Of a stretch of 64,000 nucleotides of DNA, positions 39,003 to 47,005 are shown piece after piece. The stretch is from assembly GCF_003605405.2 (NCBI RefSeq), contig NZ_QYTW02000002.1:88555-152554 (forward strand), read 5' to 3'. The position numbers and the translations under genes are program-made. Below the pieces are notes generated by a model. That model did not search any database. It saw only the letters and a program-made list of their open reading frames with translations, and was not told where the DNA came from. Each line of letters starts with the position of its first letter. The first letter of the stretch is position 1. Source of the stretch: Siminovitchia terrae (lineage in GTDB: Bacteria > Bacillota > Bacilli > Bacillales > Bacillaceae_C).

Positions 39003-39613
39003 CCTATTTCCAGGTTGGCAGCTTAGCAATTCCAGCTGTTTGGGTTGCAGCTTCCGGTGCGCTGTTTGTTGCAGCCCTATTTAACAGGGCTTTTACGGGT
39101 AAAAAGGTTGAGGATTGGTATTGGAACGGATTTTTTTATTATTTTGTTTTATGGAAACTCAGCTATATTGTATTCAATTTGGGCCTTTTTTTAGATATGC
39201 CCCTGTCGGTTTTGTATTTCAATGGCGGCACAAAAGGTCATATTTTTGCGTTGGCCATCCTTTCTGTATATCTACTGGTCTTCGCATTAAAGCGATTCCC
39301 ATTTTTATATGAAGAAAGTGCCTGGCTCTTTCTACTCTATTTTACAAGTTATCAAGTGATAATTGGCTTTTTGGACAAAAGCAGCCTTGAGCTGTTTATC
39401 CACCTTATATTATTGAGCTTCCTTCTAATACTCCTATCGCAAAAAAAGAAAAAATCCCTAACATCCAGGCAAATATTTCCGCTTTTTATATTGCTTGAGC
39501 TTTTGATCATCAGTTGGTTCGATTCTCTTTTTTCGCTGGAATCATTGACAATCATCTGGATGGGTTTGATTGTTTTCATTCTTGCAATAAAAGCTGATAA
39601 GGGGGCAAGATGA
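38972..39613 (+). CDS. Polytopic membrane protein of unknown function in the redox operon
   Basis: This is a 213-residue protein with six hydrophobic segments (about 12-35, 51-72, 84-105, 112-130, 137-157, 170-208). It has no cysteine pair, so it is not itself a disulfide carrier. PAVWVAASGALFVAALFNR recalls the N-terminus of prolipoprotein diacylglyceryl transferases, but the conserved Lgt catalytic segment is not seen. ATG 38972 has no clear ribosome binding site and probably relies on coupling to the OsmC gene; TTG 38999 is an alternative start. It directly precedes the TlpA-like gene. Confidence 0.6.
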   Translation: MYSFEWKKKLTYFQVGSLAIPAVWVAASGALFVAALFNRAFTGKKVEDWYWNGFFYYFVLWKLSYIVFNLGLFLDMPLSVLYFNGGTKGHIFALAILSVYLLVFALKRFPFLYEESAWLFLLYFTSYQVIIGFLDKSSLELFIHLILLSFLLILLSQKKKKSLTSRQIFPLFILLELLIISWFDSLFSLESLTIIWMGLIVFILAIKADKGAR

Positions 39614-39614
39614 C

Positions 39615-40208
39615 TTGAAAAAAAATCTTTTGTCTATCGCAATTATCATACTAGCCATTGCAATTGTAGCCGTCAATTTGTGGAAGCCGGTTGAAAAGGA
39701 GGCCGCAAAAGAGAAATCGAATTCTGAAACGGAAGACGTAAAAGTGGCGGATGAAAATGTTCCAGGTGTGAATCTATCTGAAGTGAAAGAAGGAAAGATG
39801 GCACCCGACTTTGAATTAGTCACATTAAATGGTGAGACAGTCAAATTATCCGATTATAGAGGGAAAAAGGTAATCTTAAATTTTTGGGCAACATGGTGCC
39901 CGCCCTGTAGGGCTGAAATGCCCCATATGCAAAATTTTTACGAACAAAACAAAGATAATGGCATCGAAATAGTGGCCGTGAACTTGACGAAGATGGATAA
40001 AGGGAGAATGGAAATAGACAAATTTGTAAAAGAATACGGTCTTACTTTTGATATTCCATTAGACGAAGAAGGTGACATTGGTATGCAATATCAAGCTTTT
40101 ACCATACCCACGAGCTATATCATTGATACGAATGGGAAAATAGCATCAAAAGTTGTCGGCCCAATGGATGAGCCTACAATGGAAAGTTTAACGAATGAAA
40201 TCGAGTAA
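39615..40208 (+). CDS. Membrane-anchored thioredoxin-like protein, TlpA/ResA type
   Basis: This is a 197-residue extracytoplasmic thiol-disulfide oxidoreductase. One N-terminal membrane anchor (about 5-22) is followed by an acidic linker and an AhpC/TSA-thioredoxin fold. The active site is WATWCPPCRAEMP (C95, C98), with the cis-Pro in FTIPTSYIID. The start is TTG 39615, with AAGGGGG 14-8 bases upstream. It is the last gene of the ccdA operon and a natural acceptor of electrons from CcdA. ResA-like roles include reducing apocytochrome c cysteines; a stress-related role is also possible. Confidence 0.9.
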   Translation: MKKNLLSIAIIILAIAIVAVNLWKPVEKEAAKEKSNSETEDVKVADENVPGVNLSEVKEGKMAPDFELVTLNGETVKLSDYRGKKVILNFWATWCPPCRAEMPHMQNFYEQNKDNGIEIVAVNLTKMDKGRMEIDKFVKEYGLTFDIPLDEEGDIGMQYQAFTIPTSYIIDTNGKIASKVVGPMDEPTMESLTNEIE

Positions 40209-40217
40209 TTTCTCCAT

Positions 40218-40266
40218 TGCTTGTAGAGAAAGTGGTTATCATCCCTATTCTCTACAAGCATTTTAG
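40218..40266. terminator. Bidirectional terminator between the TlpA-like and kinase genes
   Basis: TGCTTGTAGAGAA (40218-40230) pairs perfectly with TTCTCTACAAGCA (40248-40260), followed by TTTTAG. It lies between convergent operons. Confidence 0.85.
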
Positions 40267-41657
40267 TTTTTAGTGAACGGGGATGACGGCAATTTCACAC
40301 TAAATGTCATGCCTTTACTTTTATTCCTTCGTACATCTATAGAACCGCCGTGTAGCTTAACAACCTGATGGGCAATCGATAGTCCAAGGCCCGTCCCCGA
40401 TATTTGCTTCGTTCTTGATTCGTCTGCTCTATAAAATCTATCAAATATCCGTTCCAAATGCTTCTCCTCTATCCCAATGCCGCTGTCACAATAGGCGACT
40501 GTTACTCCATCATCTTCTTTATTCAATGTAATATCAATTGAACCGCCTGCCTCAGTATATTTTAAAGCATTAGATAAAAGATTTTCCCAAACTTTTTCCA
40601 AAAAAGCTGGATCTCCCAGGATTTCCGTTTCATCAAGATCCATGGACAAAGACATACCTTTTTCTTCAAGAAGCCATCTGTATCTACGGGTGACCTCCAT
40701 AATTTGCTCATTGAGTTTAAATGTCCTCTTACGGAGCGGTGAAACAAGCTGATCCAATGATGTTAAAAGCATAAGCTGCTTTGTCAATGAAGAAAGCCGC
40801 TCAGTTTCTGATTGGATCACTTCTGCATAATTTTGCCGCTCTGTTTCTGAAAGACCGCTGTCAATCAGCAGCTCCGCATATCCTTTAATATTTAAAAGCG
40901 GGGACTGGAAGTCATGTGACACATCGCTGATGAACTCCTTTCGGATCTTGTCGTTCTCATTCAACCGCTCCGTCATATTTCGAAAACTTTGGGCAAGCTG
41001 CCCGATTTCATCCCGCCGGTTGATGTCCAGTTCAGGGGAAAATTGTTCTTCGCCCACTTTTTTCGCAGCTTCGGTTAATTTTGTAATCGGATCAATGAGC
41101 ATTTTGGCGATGGTTAACATGACCAGTAAGCTGATGATCGCCATGACAATGACCATGCCGCCAAGCAAATAATGTACCTCTGTAAAAAGGAACTTGATAT
41201 CAGGACGGAGGAAGAGGGCATAGTCTGCTTCATTATGGCGGAAAGGGACTCCAACCGTATTGGCCAGCTCGTCTGAGAAGAAGCCCGTCACAAACGTTTC
41301 GGTCGGGAAATCTCTCATTCCGTGGTAGACCCGCCCACCCAACACTTCGCTGACGACATCCTGCGAAAGATTGTTGACACGAAATGGTGCACCATATTGA
41401 ATCGTTTTATGCTTCTCGTTTACAACATAAATTTTATAGCCTGTTGCAGATTGGGTTTGGAGAAAACTCTCCAAATCCAGTTTTTTCTCGGATTCAATGA
41501 AGGAAGCCAATGATAAAGCAATTTCCATGTTTTTTTCATCATTTTTTTCTTTTAATAGCTGGTGATAAAATGTGTTGACAGCTAAAAAAGCGATCAGAGC
41601 GCTTATAATCATCGTTCCGAGTGTAAAGACAACGAACTTGCTGTAAAGGGATTTCAT
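40263..41657 (-). CDS. Sensor histidine kinase
   Basis: This is a 464-residue kinase. A membrane helix (about 7-27), an extracytoplasmic sensing domain (28-162) and a second helix (163-186) are followed by HAMP. The H-box is FISDVSHDFQSPLLNIKGYAEL, which has DFQSP where DLRTP is common. The N-box is ENLLSNALKYTEAGG, and the G-box GTGLGLSIAHQVVKLHGG. Its ATG overlaps the regulator stop (ATGA). The signal is unknown. It faces the thiol-redox operon across a shared terminator. Confidence 0.9.
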   Translation of the reverse strand: MKSLYSKFVVFTLGTMIISALIAFLAVNTFYHQLLKEKNDEKNMEIALSLASFIESEKKLDLESFLQTQSATGYKIYVVNEKHKTIQYGAPFRVNNLSQDVVSEVLGGRVYHGMRDFPTETFVTGFFSDELANTVGVPFRHNEADYALFLRPDIKFLFTEVHYLLGGMVIVMAIISLLVMLTIAKMLIDPITKLTEAAKKVGEEQFSPELDINRRDEIGQLAQSFRNMTERLNENDKIRKEFISDVSHDFQSPLLNIKGYAELLIDSGLSETERQNYAEVIQSETERLSSLTKQLMLLTSLDQLVSPLRKRTFKLNEQIMEVTRRYRWLLEEKGMSLSMDLDETEILGDPAFLEKVWENLLSNALKYTEAGGSIDITLNKEDDGVTVAYCDSGIGIEEKHLERIFDRFYRADESRTKQISGTGLGLSIAHQVVKLHGGSIDVRRNKSKGMTFSVKLPSSPFTKN

Positions 41658-42328
41658 TTTTGCATTACCTCTAGTTTGTAGCCGACACCTCGAACCGTTG
41701 AAATGACGACATTTTTGGCCACTTTTTTCAACTTATCGCGGAGCCTTTTAATATGTACATTCAAAGTTTGCTCTTCACCTTCATAGTCATATCCCCAAAC
41801 ACGTTCGAGCAATATTTCGCGTGTAAATACCTGGTTGGGGCGGGAAGCGAGGACAGACAGTAATTCAAATTCTTTCAGCGGCAGCAGGATCACCTTTTTA
41901 CCGGCAGATACTTCATAGCTCTGCCTGTTAATCGTAAGGGGGCCCACCTCGATTAAGATATCGATCGCTTTGTCATATCTCCTCAAAATGGCGTTGATTC
42001 TAAAAAGCAGCTCTTTCGGCTCAAACGGTTTGACAAGATAATCATCCGATCCAGCCAAAAAGCCTTTCGCCTTGTCTTCCAGTTCTCCTTTGGCTGTCAA
42101 TAGGAGGACGGGAATATCCGCCTCGGCCCTTAATTTTTTTGTCAGTGTATAACCGTCCATTCCTGGCATCATGACATCTATGACAGCGAGATCGGGAACC
42201 TCATTATCTAACAAGGCAAGGGCATTTGGGCCGTTTGCTGCCTTTAAAACCGTATATCCAGCCTGCGTCAAATGGATATTAACCAGCTCTAAAATATGAG
42301 GGTCGTCGTCGACAACGAGTATTTTCAA
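41654..42328 (-). CDS. OmpR-family response regulator
   Basis: This is a 224-residue regulator with receiver motifs KILVVDDDPHIL, LAVIDVMMPGMDG (phospho-Asp) and YLVKPFEPKEL. The C-terminal winged helix includes LPLKEFELLSVLASRPNQVFTRE. The start is the TTG at 42328, preceded by AAAGGAG; the frame is open up to 42427, but the upstream residues are hydrophobic and unlike a receiver. An ATG at 42361 is a weaker alternative. It is cotranscribed with the kinase at 40263. Confidence 0.9.
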   Translation of the reverse strand: MKILVVDDDPHILELVNIHLTQAGYTVLKAANGPNALALLDNEVPDLAVIDVMMPGMDGYTLTKKLRAEADIPVLLLTAKGELEDKAKGFLAGSDDYLVKPFEPKELLFRINAILRRYDKAIDILIEVGPLTINRQSYEVSAGKKVILLPLKEFELLSVLASRPNQVFTREILLERVWGYDYEGEEQTLNVHIKRLRDKLKKVAKNVVISTVRGVGYKLEVMQK

Positions 42329-42501
42329 GTCGCCAGCTCCTTTTACTGAAACTGTTTCCATTATAAAGGATATTGGATTGTAAGAGAAAAGGAAAAGAGG
42401 AAGGAACAAAAGCAGTATTCTGTACAAAAGTCTTCACATTTCATATAAATCGCCGTTATGGACGAAATACTTCACTTTTTCATTATTCTTTCCGATTACG
42501 C

Positions 42502-42693
42502 TTTAACTTCATTCAGCAGAAGTCTCCCACTTCTGTAAGTGGTGAGATGAATGCATTTTGTATTTCATTCAGTAGGGGGGAAACCCCGGCTAAATAAAGT
42601 TAAAGCCTCCGGGGGATGCCACAGATTTTCAGAGGAAATGTATCGAGCTTAAGGTTGATAAAATCTGGGCGCAAATACGCCAAGGCATTTGAT
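42502..42693 (+). repeat. Intergenic structured repeat, copy C
   Basis: A full 192-bp copy with constant ends lies in the gap between the response regulator start and the sigma-54 activator terminator. Hairpin 3 is partly decayed here (GAGCTT/AAGGTTG), and the 3' end has lost GC from GGCGCATTTGAT. The remaining gap of 42329-42769 holds no other gene. Confidence 0.9.
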
Positions 42694-42732
42694 TACTCTT
42701 CTCTCGACTGTCCGGGGCGTTATGGACAGACA

Positions 42733-42760
42733 ACAAAAAAACAGCCTTGATTCGGCTGCT
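42733..42760 (-). terminator. Terminator of the sigma-54 activator gene
   Basis: On the minus strand CAGCC and GGCTG (42758-42742) enclose a 7-base loop, followed by TTTTTTTG. Confidence 0.7.
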
Positions 42761-42769
42761 TCAATGAAG

Positions 42770-44476
42770 TCAATTCGGTTTTACAAGGTTATATTTCTTA
42801 ATATGGTATTGAAGGCTTTGACGGCTGATTCCAAGTTTTCTTGCTGAGGCAGAGATGTTCCAGTCCAATTGCTCCAAAGTTGCTAATATATAATGTTTTT
42901 TTGAGGATGTAAACATGGATTTAAATGGTGTTGCTTCCTTTACCTCTTGATTGCTTGTCTCGGAACCCTGTAATTTGCCTCTCATAAATACTGGCAGATG
43001 ATCTATGTCGATGGTTCTATCAGTATCGCTATGACGAATCATCAGATTTTCAATTAGATGCTCAAGTTCCCGCGTATTTCCAGGCCAGTTATACTGAAGG
43101 AGCATCCTTCGCAGTGCTTCGGTCATTGGCGGCGCTATTTTTGAAAACTTTTCCTGATAAGACTTGAGAAAATAATCGATAAAGAAGTGGATATCTTCCG
43201 GACGCTCCCTTAACGGCGGAATGTACAGGCTTGTTCTTGCAATTCGGTAAAATAGGTCCAGCCTTATTTTTTTATTCACAATTAGCATTTCCGGATCCTC
43301 ATTCGATGCACTGATCACCGTACAATTGACGGGTTTTGTCTCGTTAGAGCCAACTCTTCTGACGAGCCGTTCCTGCAAAACTCTCATTAACTTCGACTGA
43401 AGAGTCATCGGCATTGAGTTGATTTCATCAAGGAACAGTGTTCCATTCTTTGCATATTCAAATAATCCAACTTGATCAGCAGCCCCGGTGAAAGCACCTT
43501 TTACTGTACCGAATAAGGTGCTTTCTAAGAGGTTTTCCGGTATGGCCGCGCAGTTGACTGCTACGAAGGGACTTTCTGACCGTGGACTGTGATTGTGCAT
43601 GCTTTGGGCGAAAAGTTCTTTTCCTGTCCCAGTTTCTCCCACAATTAAAACATCTGCATTATGTACCGCGATGTTTTGTGCATCCTTAATCAAGTTTTTT
43701 AGGGCTAGGCTTCTTCCTTTAATATCTTCAAACGTAAACGTGGTTCCATTGCTTGAATAGGTTTTGGTTACCTGATTATCAACAGTATGTCTTTTTTCCT
43801 CGATCGTTTGGTGAAGCCTATCCTTCAGCCGGGACTCGTTTGTGCTGATTGAAAACACAGCAATAGTCTCTCCATTTTTTTGAATGGGGAAGGTGCTGTA
43901 GTTTACATATCTAGGTACACCATCAATTTTTGAGTGTGCTTTGTACCGTGAAAATATAGGCTTTTTTGTTTTCAACACATGCTTATGTTCGGAGTTTTGC
44001 GGATTGTAATTATATGCGGACCAGAGCGGCTTTCCGACTACTTGGGTTTTGCTCAATCCCTCCATTTTCTCCTGGGCATCATTGTATAGGACAATATCTC
44101 CGTTCAAGTTGCTCATCATCACACCCTCATCAAGGGAGTCAATCACTTTTTCAAGACAATATAGACGATTGCTCTTGTTTTCTATGAGGTCCGACAAATC
44201 TTCAAGACATAAAATGATGTAGGGCACTTCAAAAGTGAGCGCTTTCACTTCAATGCTATATTTTGTTCCGTTCAGAACTTTGGAAAATGTCTCTTTATGT
44301 TCGAAACTAACTTCATTACATGGGATTAGCTTGGAGATAGGCATTCCTATTTCGATGTTTTTTGATAAATTCGAATTTGTATCGTGCCAAACAATCTCAT
44401 GATTAATATTTAAAATGATGACCTCGTCTACAAAGCCCTTAATAAGAGAACCGATAGCTGGTGCCAGCAAAGCCAT
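42770..44476 (-). CDS. Sigma-54-dependent activator with PAS domain, probable hut regulator
   Basis: This is a 568-residue enhancer-binding protein. The N-terminal sensory part is followed by a PAS domain (about 105-215, VIDSLDEGVMMSNLNGDIVLYN). The AAA+ domain (about 245-485) has Walker A GETGTGKE (280-287), the sigma-54 contact loop GAFTGA (327-332), Walker B GTLFLDE (345-351) and an arginine in RLDLFYRIA. The C-terminal Fis-type helix-turn-helix is NISASARKLGISRQSLQYHIKKY. ATG 44476 sits only two bases after AGGAGG, so TTG 44470 is a better spaced start. It is divergent from hutU, which has a consensus sigma-54 promoter, so hut control is likely. Confidence 0.92.
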   Translation of the reverse strand: MALLAPAIGSLIKGFVDEVIILNINHEIVWHDTNSNLSKNIEIGMPISKLIPCNEVSFEHKETFSKVLNGTKYSIEVKALTFEVPYIILCLEDLSDLIENKSNRLYCLEKVIDSLDEGVMMSNLNGDIVLYNDAQEKMEGLSKTQVVGKPLWSAYNYNPQNSEHKHVLKTKKPIFSRYKAHSKIDGVPRYVNYSTFPIQKNGETIAVFSISTNESRLKDRLHQTIEEKRHTVDNQVTKTYSSNGTTFTFEDIKGRSLALKNLIKDAQNIAVHNADVLIVGETGTGKELFAQSMHNHSPRSESPFVAVNCAAIPENLLESTLFGTVKGAFTGAADQVGLFEYAKNGTLFLDEINSMPMTLQSKLMRVLQERLVRRVGSNETKPVNCTVISASNEDPEMLIVNKKIRLDLFYRIARTSLYIPPLRERPEDIHFFIDYFLKSYQEKFSKIAPPMTEALRRMLLQYNWPGNTRELEHLIENLMIRHSDTDRTIDIDHLPVFMRGKLQGSETSNQEVKEATPFKSMFTSSKKHYILATLEQLDWNISASARKLGISRQSLQYHIKKYNLVKPN

Positions 44477-44495
44477 TCCTCCTAATTATTATCCT

Positions 44496-44658
44496 TATAG
44501 AGGATGTTCAAAAAGTCATCAAATATTAAGCGACAAATCTCTTTGTTGGCTTGTGTCTGTGCTGCTCATGTATCTAAAAGCTTACAATCCGCTGCTCGTA
44601 ACTTCGCCCCCTCAACCCTTTTGCTTCTAATTTGGCAACCTTTTGAACACGCACTTAT
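44496..44658. repeat. Possible MITE-like element between the sigma-54 activator and hutU
   Basis: About 150 bases are bounded by inverted ends: ATAGAGGATGTTCAAAAAG at 44497-44515 and, read in reverse, ATAAGTGCGTGTTCAAAAGG at 44658-44639. There is no ORF of meaningful length. Short terminal repeats, small size and non-coding content fit a miniature inverted-repeat element, though only one copy is in the window and no target duplication is clear. Confidence 0.45.
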
Positions 44659-44699
44659 ATTACGAATATATCATGAATTAATTCTTTTTAAAATAATCT

Positions 44700-44791
44700 G
44701 CATGCAAAAACATTTTGCATGCTATTGAAATATAAGCGAATTCAACACTTTTTTCTTTTTTCAGTTAGAGTTCTCTTTTTGGCATGCAAAA
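44700..44791 (+). promoter_or_regulatory. Candidate enhancer (UAS) sites for the sigma-54 activator
   Basis: GCATGCAAAA-N3-TTTTGCATGC at 44700-44722 is a perfect inverted repeat. A second GCATGCAAAA half site lies at 44782-44791. They are about 200 and 130 bases upstream of the hutU sigma-54 promoter, the normal position of enhancer sites. Confidence 0.6.
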
Positions 44792-44909
44792 TTTATCTGC
44801 GATTAAGCTGAAAAAAGGTTGTTAAAGAAGTTTGTGGAAATGAGTCAAATCATTACGAAAGTACAGGCTTTGGACGTTTTTTTATTAAAAAAAGACTCTA
44901 TAAAAAATT

Positions 44910-44924
44910 TGGCACGGAACTTGC
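44910..44924 (+). promoter_or_regulatory. Sigma-54 promoter of hutU
   Basis: TGGCACGGAACTTGC carries the -24 GG (44911-44912) and -12 GC (44923-44924) at the required spacing and matches the consensus TGGCAC-N5-TTGC exactly. Transcription would start near 44936. Confidence 0.88.
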
Positions 44925-44974
44925 GAAAATAATGAGTGTGAAAGCAAATATTTACTACATAGGAGGAATTTTAT

Positions 44975-46696
44975 ATGTCCACACCAGAGATATTGTATGA
45001 AGTAAAGGCGCAAAGAGGCGATAAGCTACGCTGTAAAGGATGGAGACAGGAAACCATTTTGCGGATGCTTGAAAATAATATGGAAAATGCGGAAAAACCT
45101 GAAGAGCTGATCATTTACGGAGGAATCGGAAAGGCAGCACGTAACTGGGAATCCTACCATGCCATTGTTAAATCATTAAAAGAGTTAGAAGACGATGAGA
45201 CATTGGTTGTACAGTCCGGTATGCCAGTAGCAGTTTTTAAAACACATAAATACGCACCGACAGTTGTTATGGCAACAACTAACATCATGAAAGCTGATTG
45301 GCCGACGTTTTATGATCTTCAAGAAAAGAACTTGACCATATATGCAAACTATACAGCGGCACCGTGGGAATATATCGGAACACAAGGGGTTATCCAAGGA
45401 ACTTTTGAAACATTGTCAGCCATAGCCCGCTTGCACTACAACGACTCTCTTGTAGGAAAAATACTCTTGACTGCAGGGGCAGGTGGAATGGGCGGAAACC
45501 AGACAAGAGCGATGACGATGCATGGCGGGGTAGCCATTCTCTGTGATTCAAACGTGGAAATCATCAACCGCCGAATTGAAAAAGGGTTCATCGATGTATT
45601 GGTTGATTCACTAGACGAAGCAATCGTCATGGCGAAGCAAAATGCTGCAGAGAAAAAAGCAATTGGCATCGCGGTTGTTGGAAACGCTGCCGATATATTT
45701 GAGGAAGTCATTGAAAAAGGATTCCTTCCTGACATCACAACGTCCATGACGCCGGCGCATGACCCAATCTCTTACTTGCCATCGGGATATACAGTCCAGG
45801 AAGCAGAAGAGCTGCGTGAAAAAGATTTCGACCTGTATTTAGAAAAAGCACGTGAAACAATGATTCGTGAATTGAAAGCGCTTATTAAATTTATGGATCT
45901 TGGCGTCCATTCATTCGAATATGGAACGAGCATCCGTAAAGAGTGTATTGACGCTGGAATGGACGAAAAAGAGGCGAAGCGCCTACCAGGATTCGTTGCA
46001 GAATATATTCGGCCACTCTTCTGCGAAGGCCGTGGACCTTTCCGTTGGACGTGTATGTCTGGAGATCCTGAAGATTTAAGAAAAATTGATGACATGATCC
46101 TTGAGAAATTCAAAGATGACCTGCTCGTTACACGCTGGATCAAATTGGCAAAAGAGCATATCCCTATTGAGGCGCTTCCTGCGCGAATCTGCTACATGGG
46201 ATTCGGACAGCGTAAAGAATTCGCCCTTGAAGTCAACGATATGATCCGCCGAGGTGAACTCTCGGGACCGGTTGCCTTCTCACGTGACAACCTTGATTCT
46301 GGATCAATCGTGAACCCGACGTTCGAATCAGAAAACATGAAAGACGGCGGGGATCTCATATCTGACTGGCCCGTATTGAATGGTCTTTTGAACGCAGTCG
46401 GCATGTGTGACCTAATCGCGCTTCAGGCGAACTATTCTATGGGTGAAGCAGTACACACGGGTGTCACAATGATCGCAGACGGAACGGAAGAATCCGACAT
46501 GAGATTGGAAGTGTCTATGACAGTCGATTCAGGTATCGGTGTTGTCCGTCATGCACAAGCAGGCTATGAGACTGCGAGAGACGTAGCTAATGGAAAAGGA
46601 CAACTTACAGACGAAAGCATTCAAATTCCACTTTGGTGGACACCAAAAGCCACTTTCGGACCAAAAGATTTAGAGAAAGAAGACGTAAAAGCTTAA
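44975..46696 (+). CDS. hutU: Urocanate hydratase
   Basis: This enzyme converts urocanate to imidazolonepropionate, the second step of histidine degradation, using tightly bound NAD+. The protein has 573 residues against about 550 in B. subtilis. YGGIGKAARNW, TAGAGGMGGNQTRAMTMHGG (NAD loop) and LPARICYMGFGQR with catalytic Cys406 are conserved. The segment around residues 101-140 departs from the usual Bacillus form (YANYTAAPWEYIGTQG where YGQMTAGSWIYIGSQG is usual), so it may belong to a distinct subfamily. ATG 44975 follows AGGAGG. It has a sigma-54 promoter and a strong hairpin after it. Confidence 0.9.
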   Translation: MSTPEILYEVKAQRGDKLRCKGWRQETILRMLENNMENAEKPEELIIYGGIGKAARNWESYHAIVKSLKELEDDETLVVQSGMPVAVFKTHKYAPTVVMATTNIMKADWPTFYDLQEKNLTIYANYTAAPWEYIGTQGVIQGTFETLSAIARLHYNDSLVGKILLTAGAGGMGGNQTRAMTMHGGVAILCDSNVEIINRRIEKGFIDVLVDSLDEAIVMAKQNAAEKKAIGIAVVGNAADIFEEVIEKGFLPDITTSMTPAHDPISYLPSGYTVQEAEELREKDFDLYLEKARETMIRELKALIKFMDLGVHSFEYGTSIRKECIDAGMDEKEAKRLPGFVAEYIRPLFCEGRGPFRWTCMSGDPEDLRKIDDMILEKFKDDLLVTRWIKLAKEHIPIEALPARICYMGFGQRKEFALEVNDMIRRGELSGPVAFSRDNLDSGSIVNPTFESENMKDGGDLISDWPVLNGLLNAVGMCDLIALQANYSMGEAVHTGVTMIADGTEESDMRLEVSMTVDSGIGVVRHAQAGYETARDVANGKGQLTDESIQIPLWWTPKATFGPKDLEKEDVKA

Positions 46697-46740
46697 CCAA
46701 GCCAGTTTCAAACAGTTCTTTTTTCATCCAGAAAAAACAA

Positions 46741-46772
46741 GTAGAGATTCAACAGCCCTGTTGAATCTCTAC
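46741..46772 (+). terminator. Perfect 15-bp hairpin after hutU
   Basis: GTAGAGATTCAACAG (46741-46755) and CTGTTGAATCTCTAC (46758-46772) are exact complements with two central bases. The downstream sequence is only weakly T-rich, so it may be a partial terminator or an mRNA 3'-end stabiliser. Confidence 0.6.
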
Positions 46773-46793
46773 CATTATCTGCTCCAACAGACT

Positions 46794-46989
46794 TTTAACT
46801 TCATTCAGCAGAAATCTCCCACTTCTATAAGTGGTGAGATGAATGCATATTGGTAATCCATTCAGTGGGGGGGCAAACCCCAGCTGAATAAAGTCAAAGC
46901 CTCCGGTGGATGCCACAGATTTTCAGCGGAAATTTATCGAACGGAGGCTCGATAAAATCTGGGCGCAAATACGCAAAGGCGCATTTGAT
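46794..46989 (+). repeat. Intergenic structured repeat, copy D
   Basis: A full 196-bp copy lies between hutU and the YjiH gene. Its right end is only 16 bases before the YjiH start codon, directly beside the AAGGA ribosome binding site. It separates hutU from the remaining hut genes. Confidence 0.9.
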
Positions 46990-47005
46990 TTGTAAGGACA
47001 AATAA

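Noticed and set aside
44415-44728. Two overlapping ORFs of about 70 codons upstream of hutU
   Set aside because: They cross the MITE-like element and the enhancer repeats, lack ribosome binding sites and look non-protein-like.
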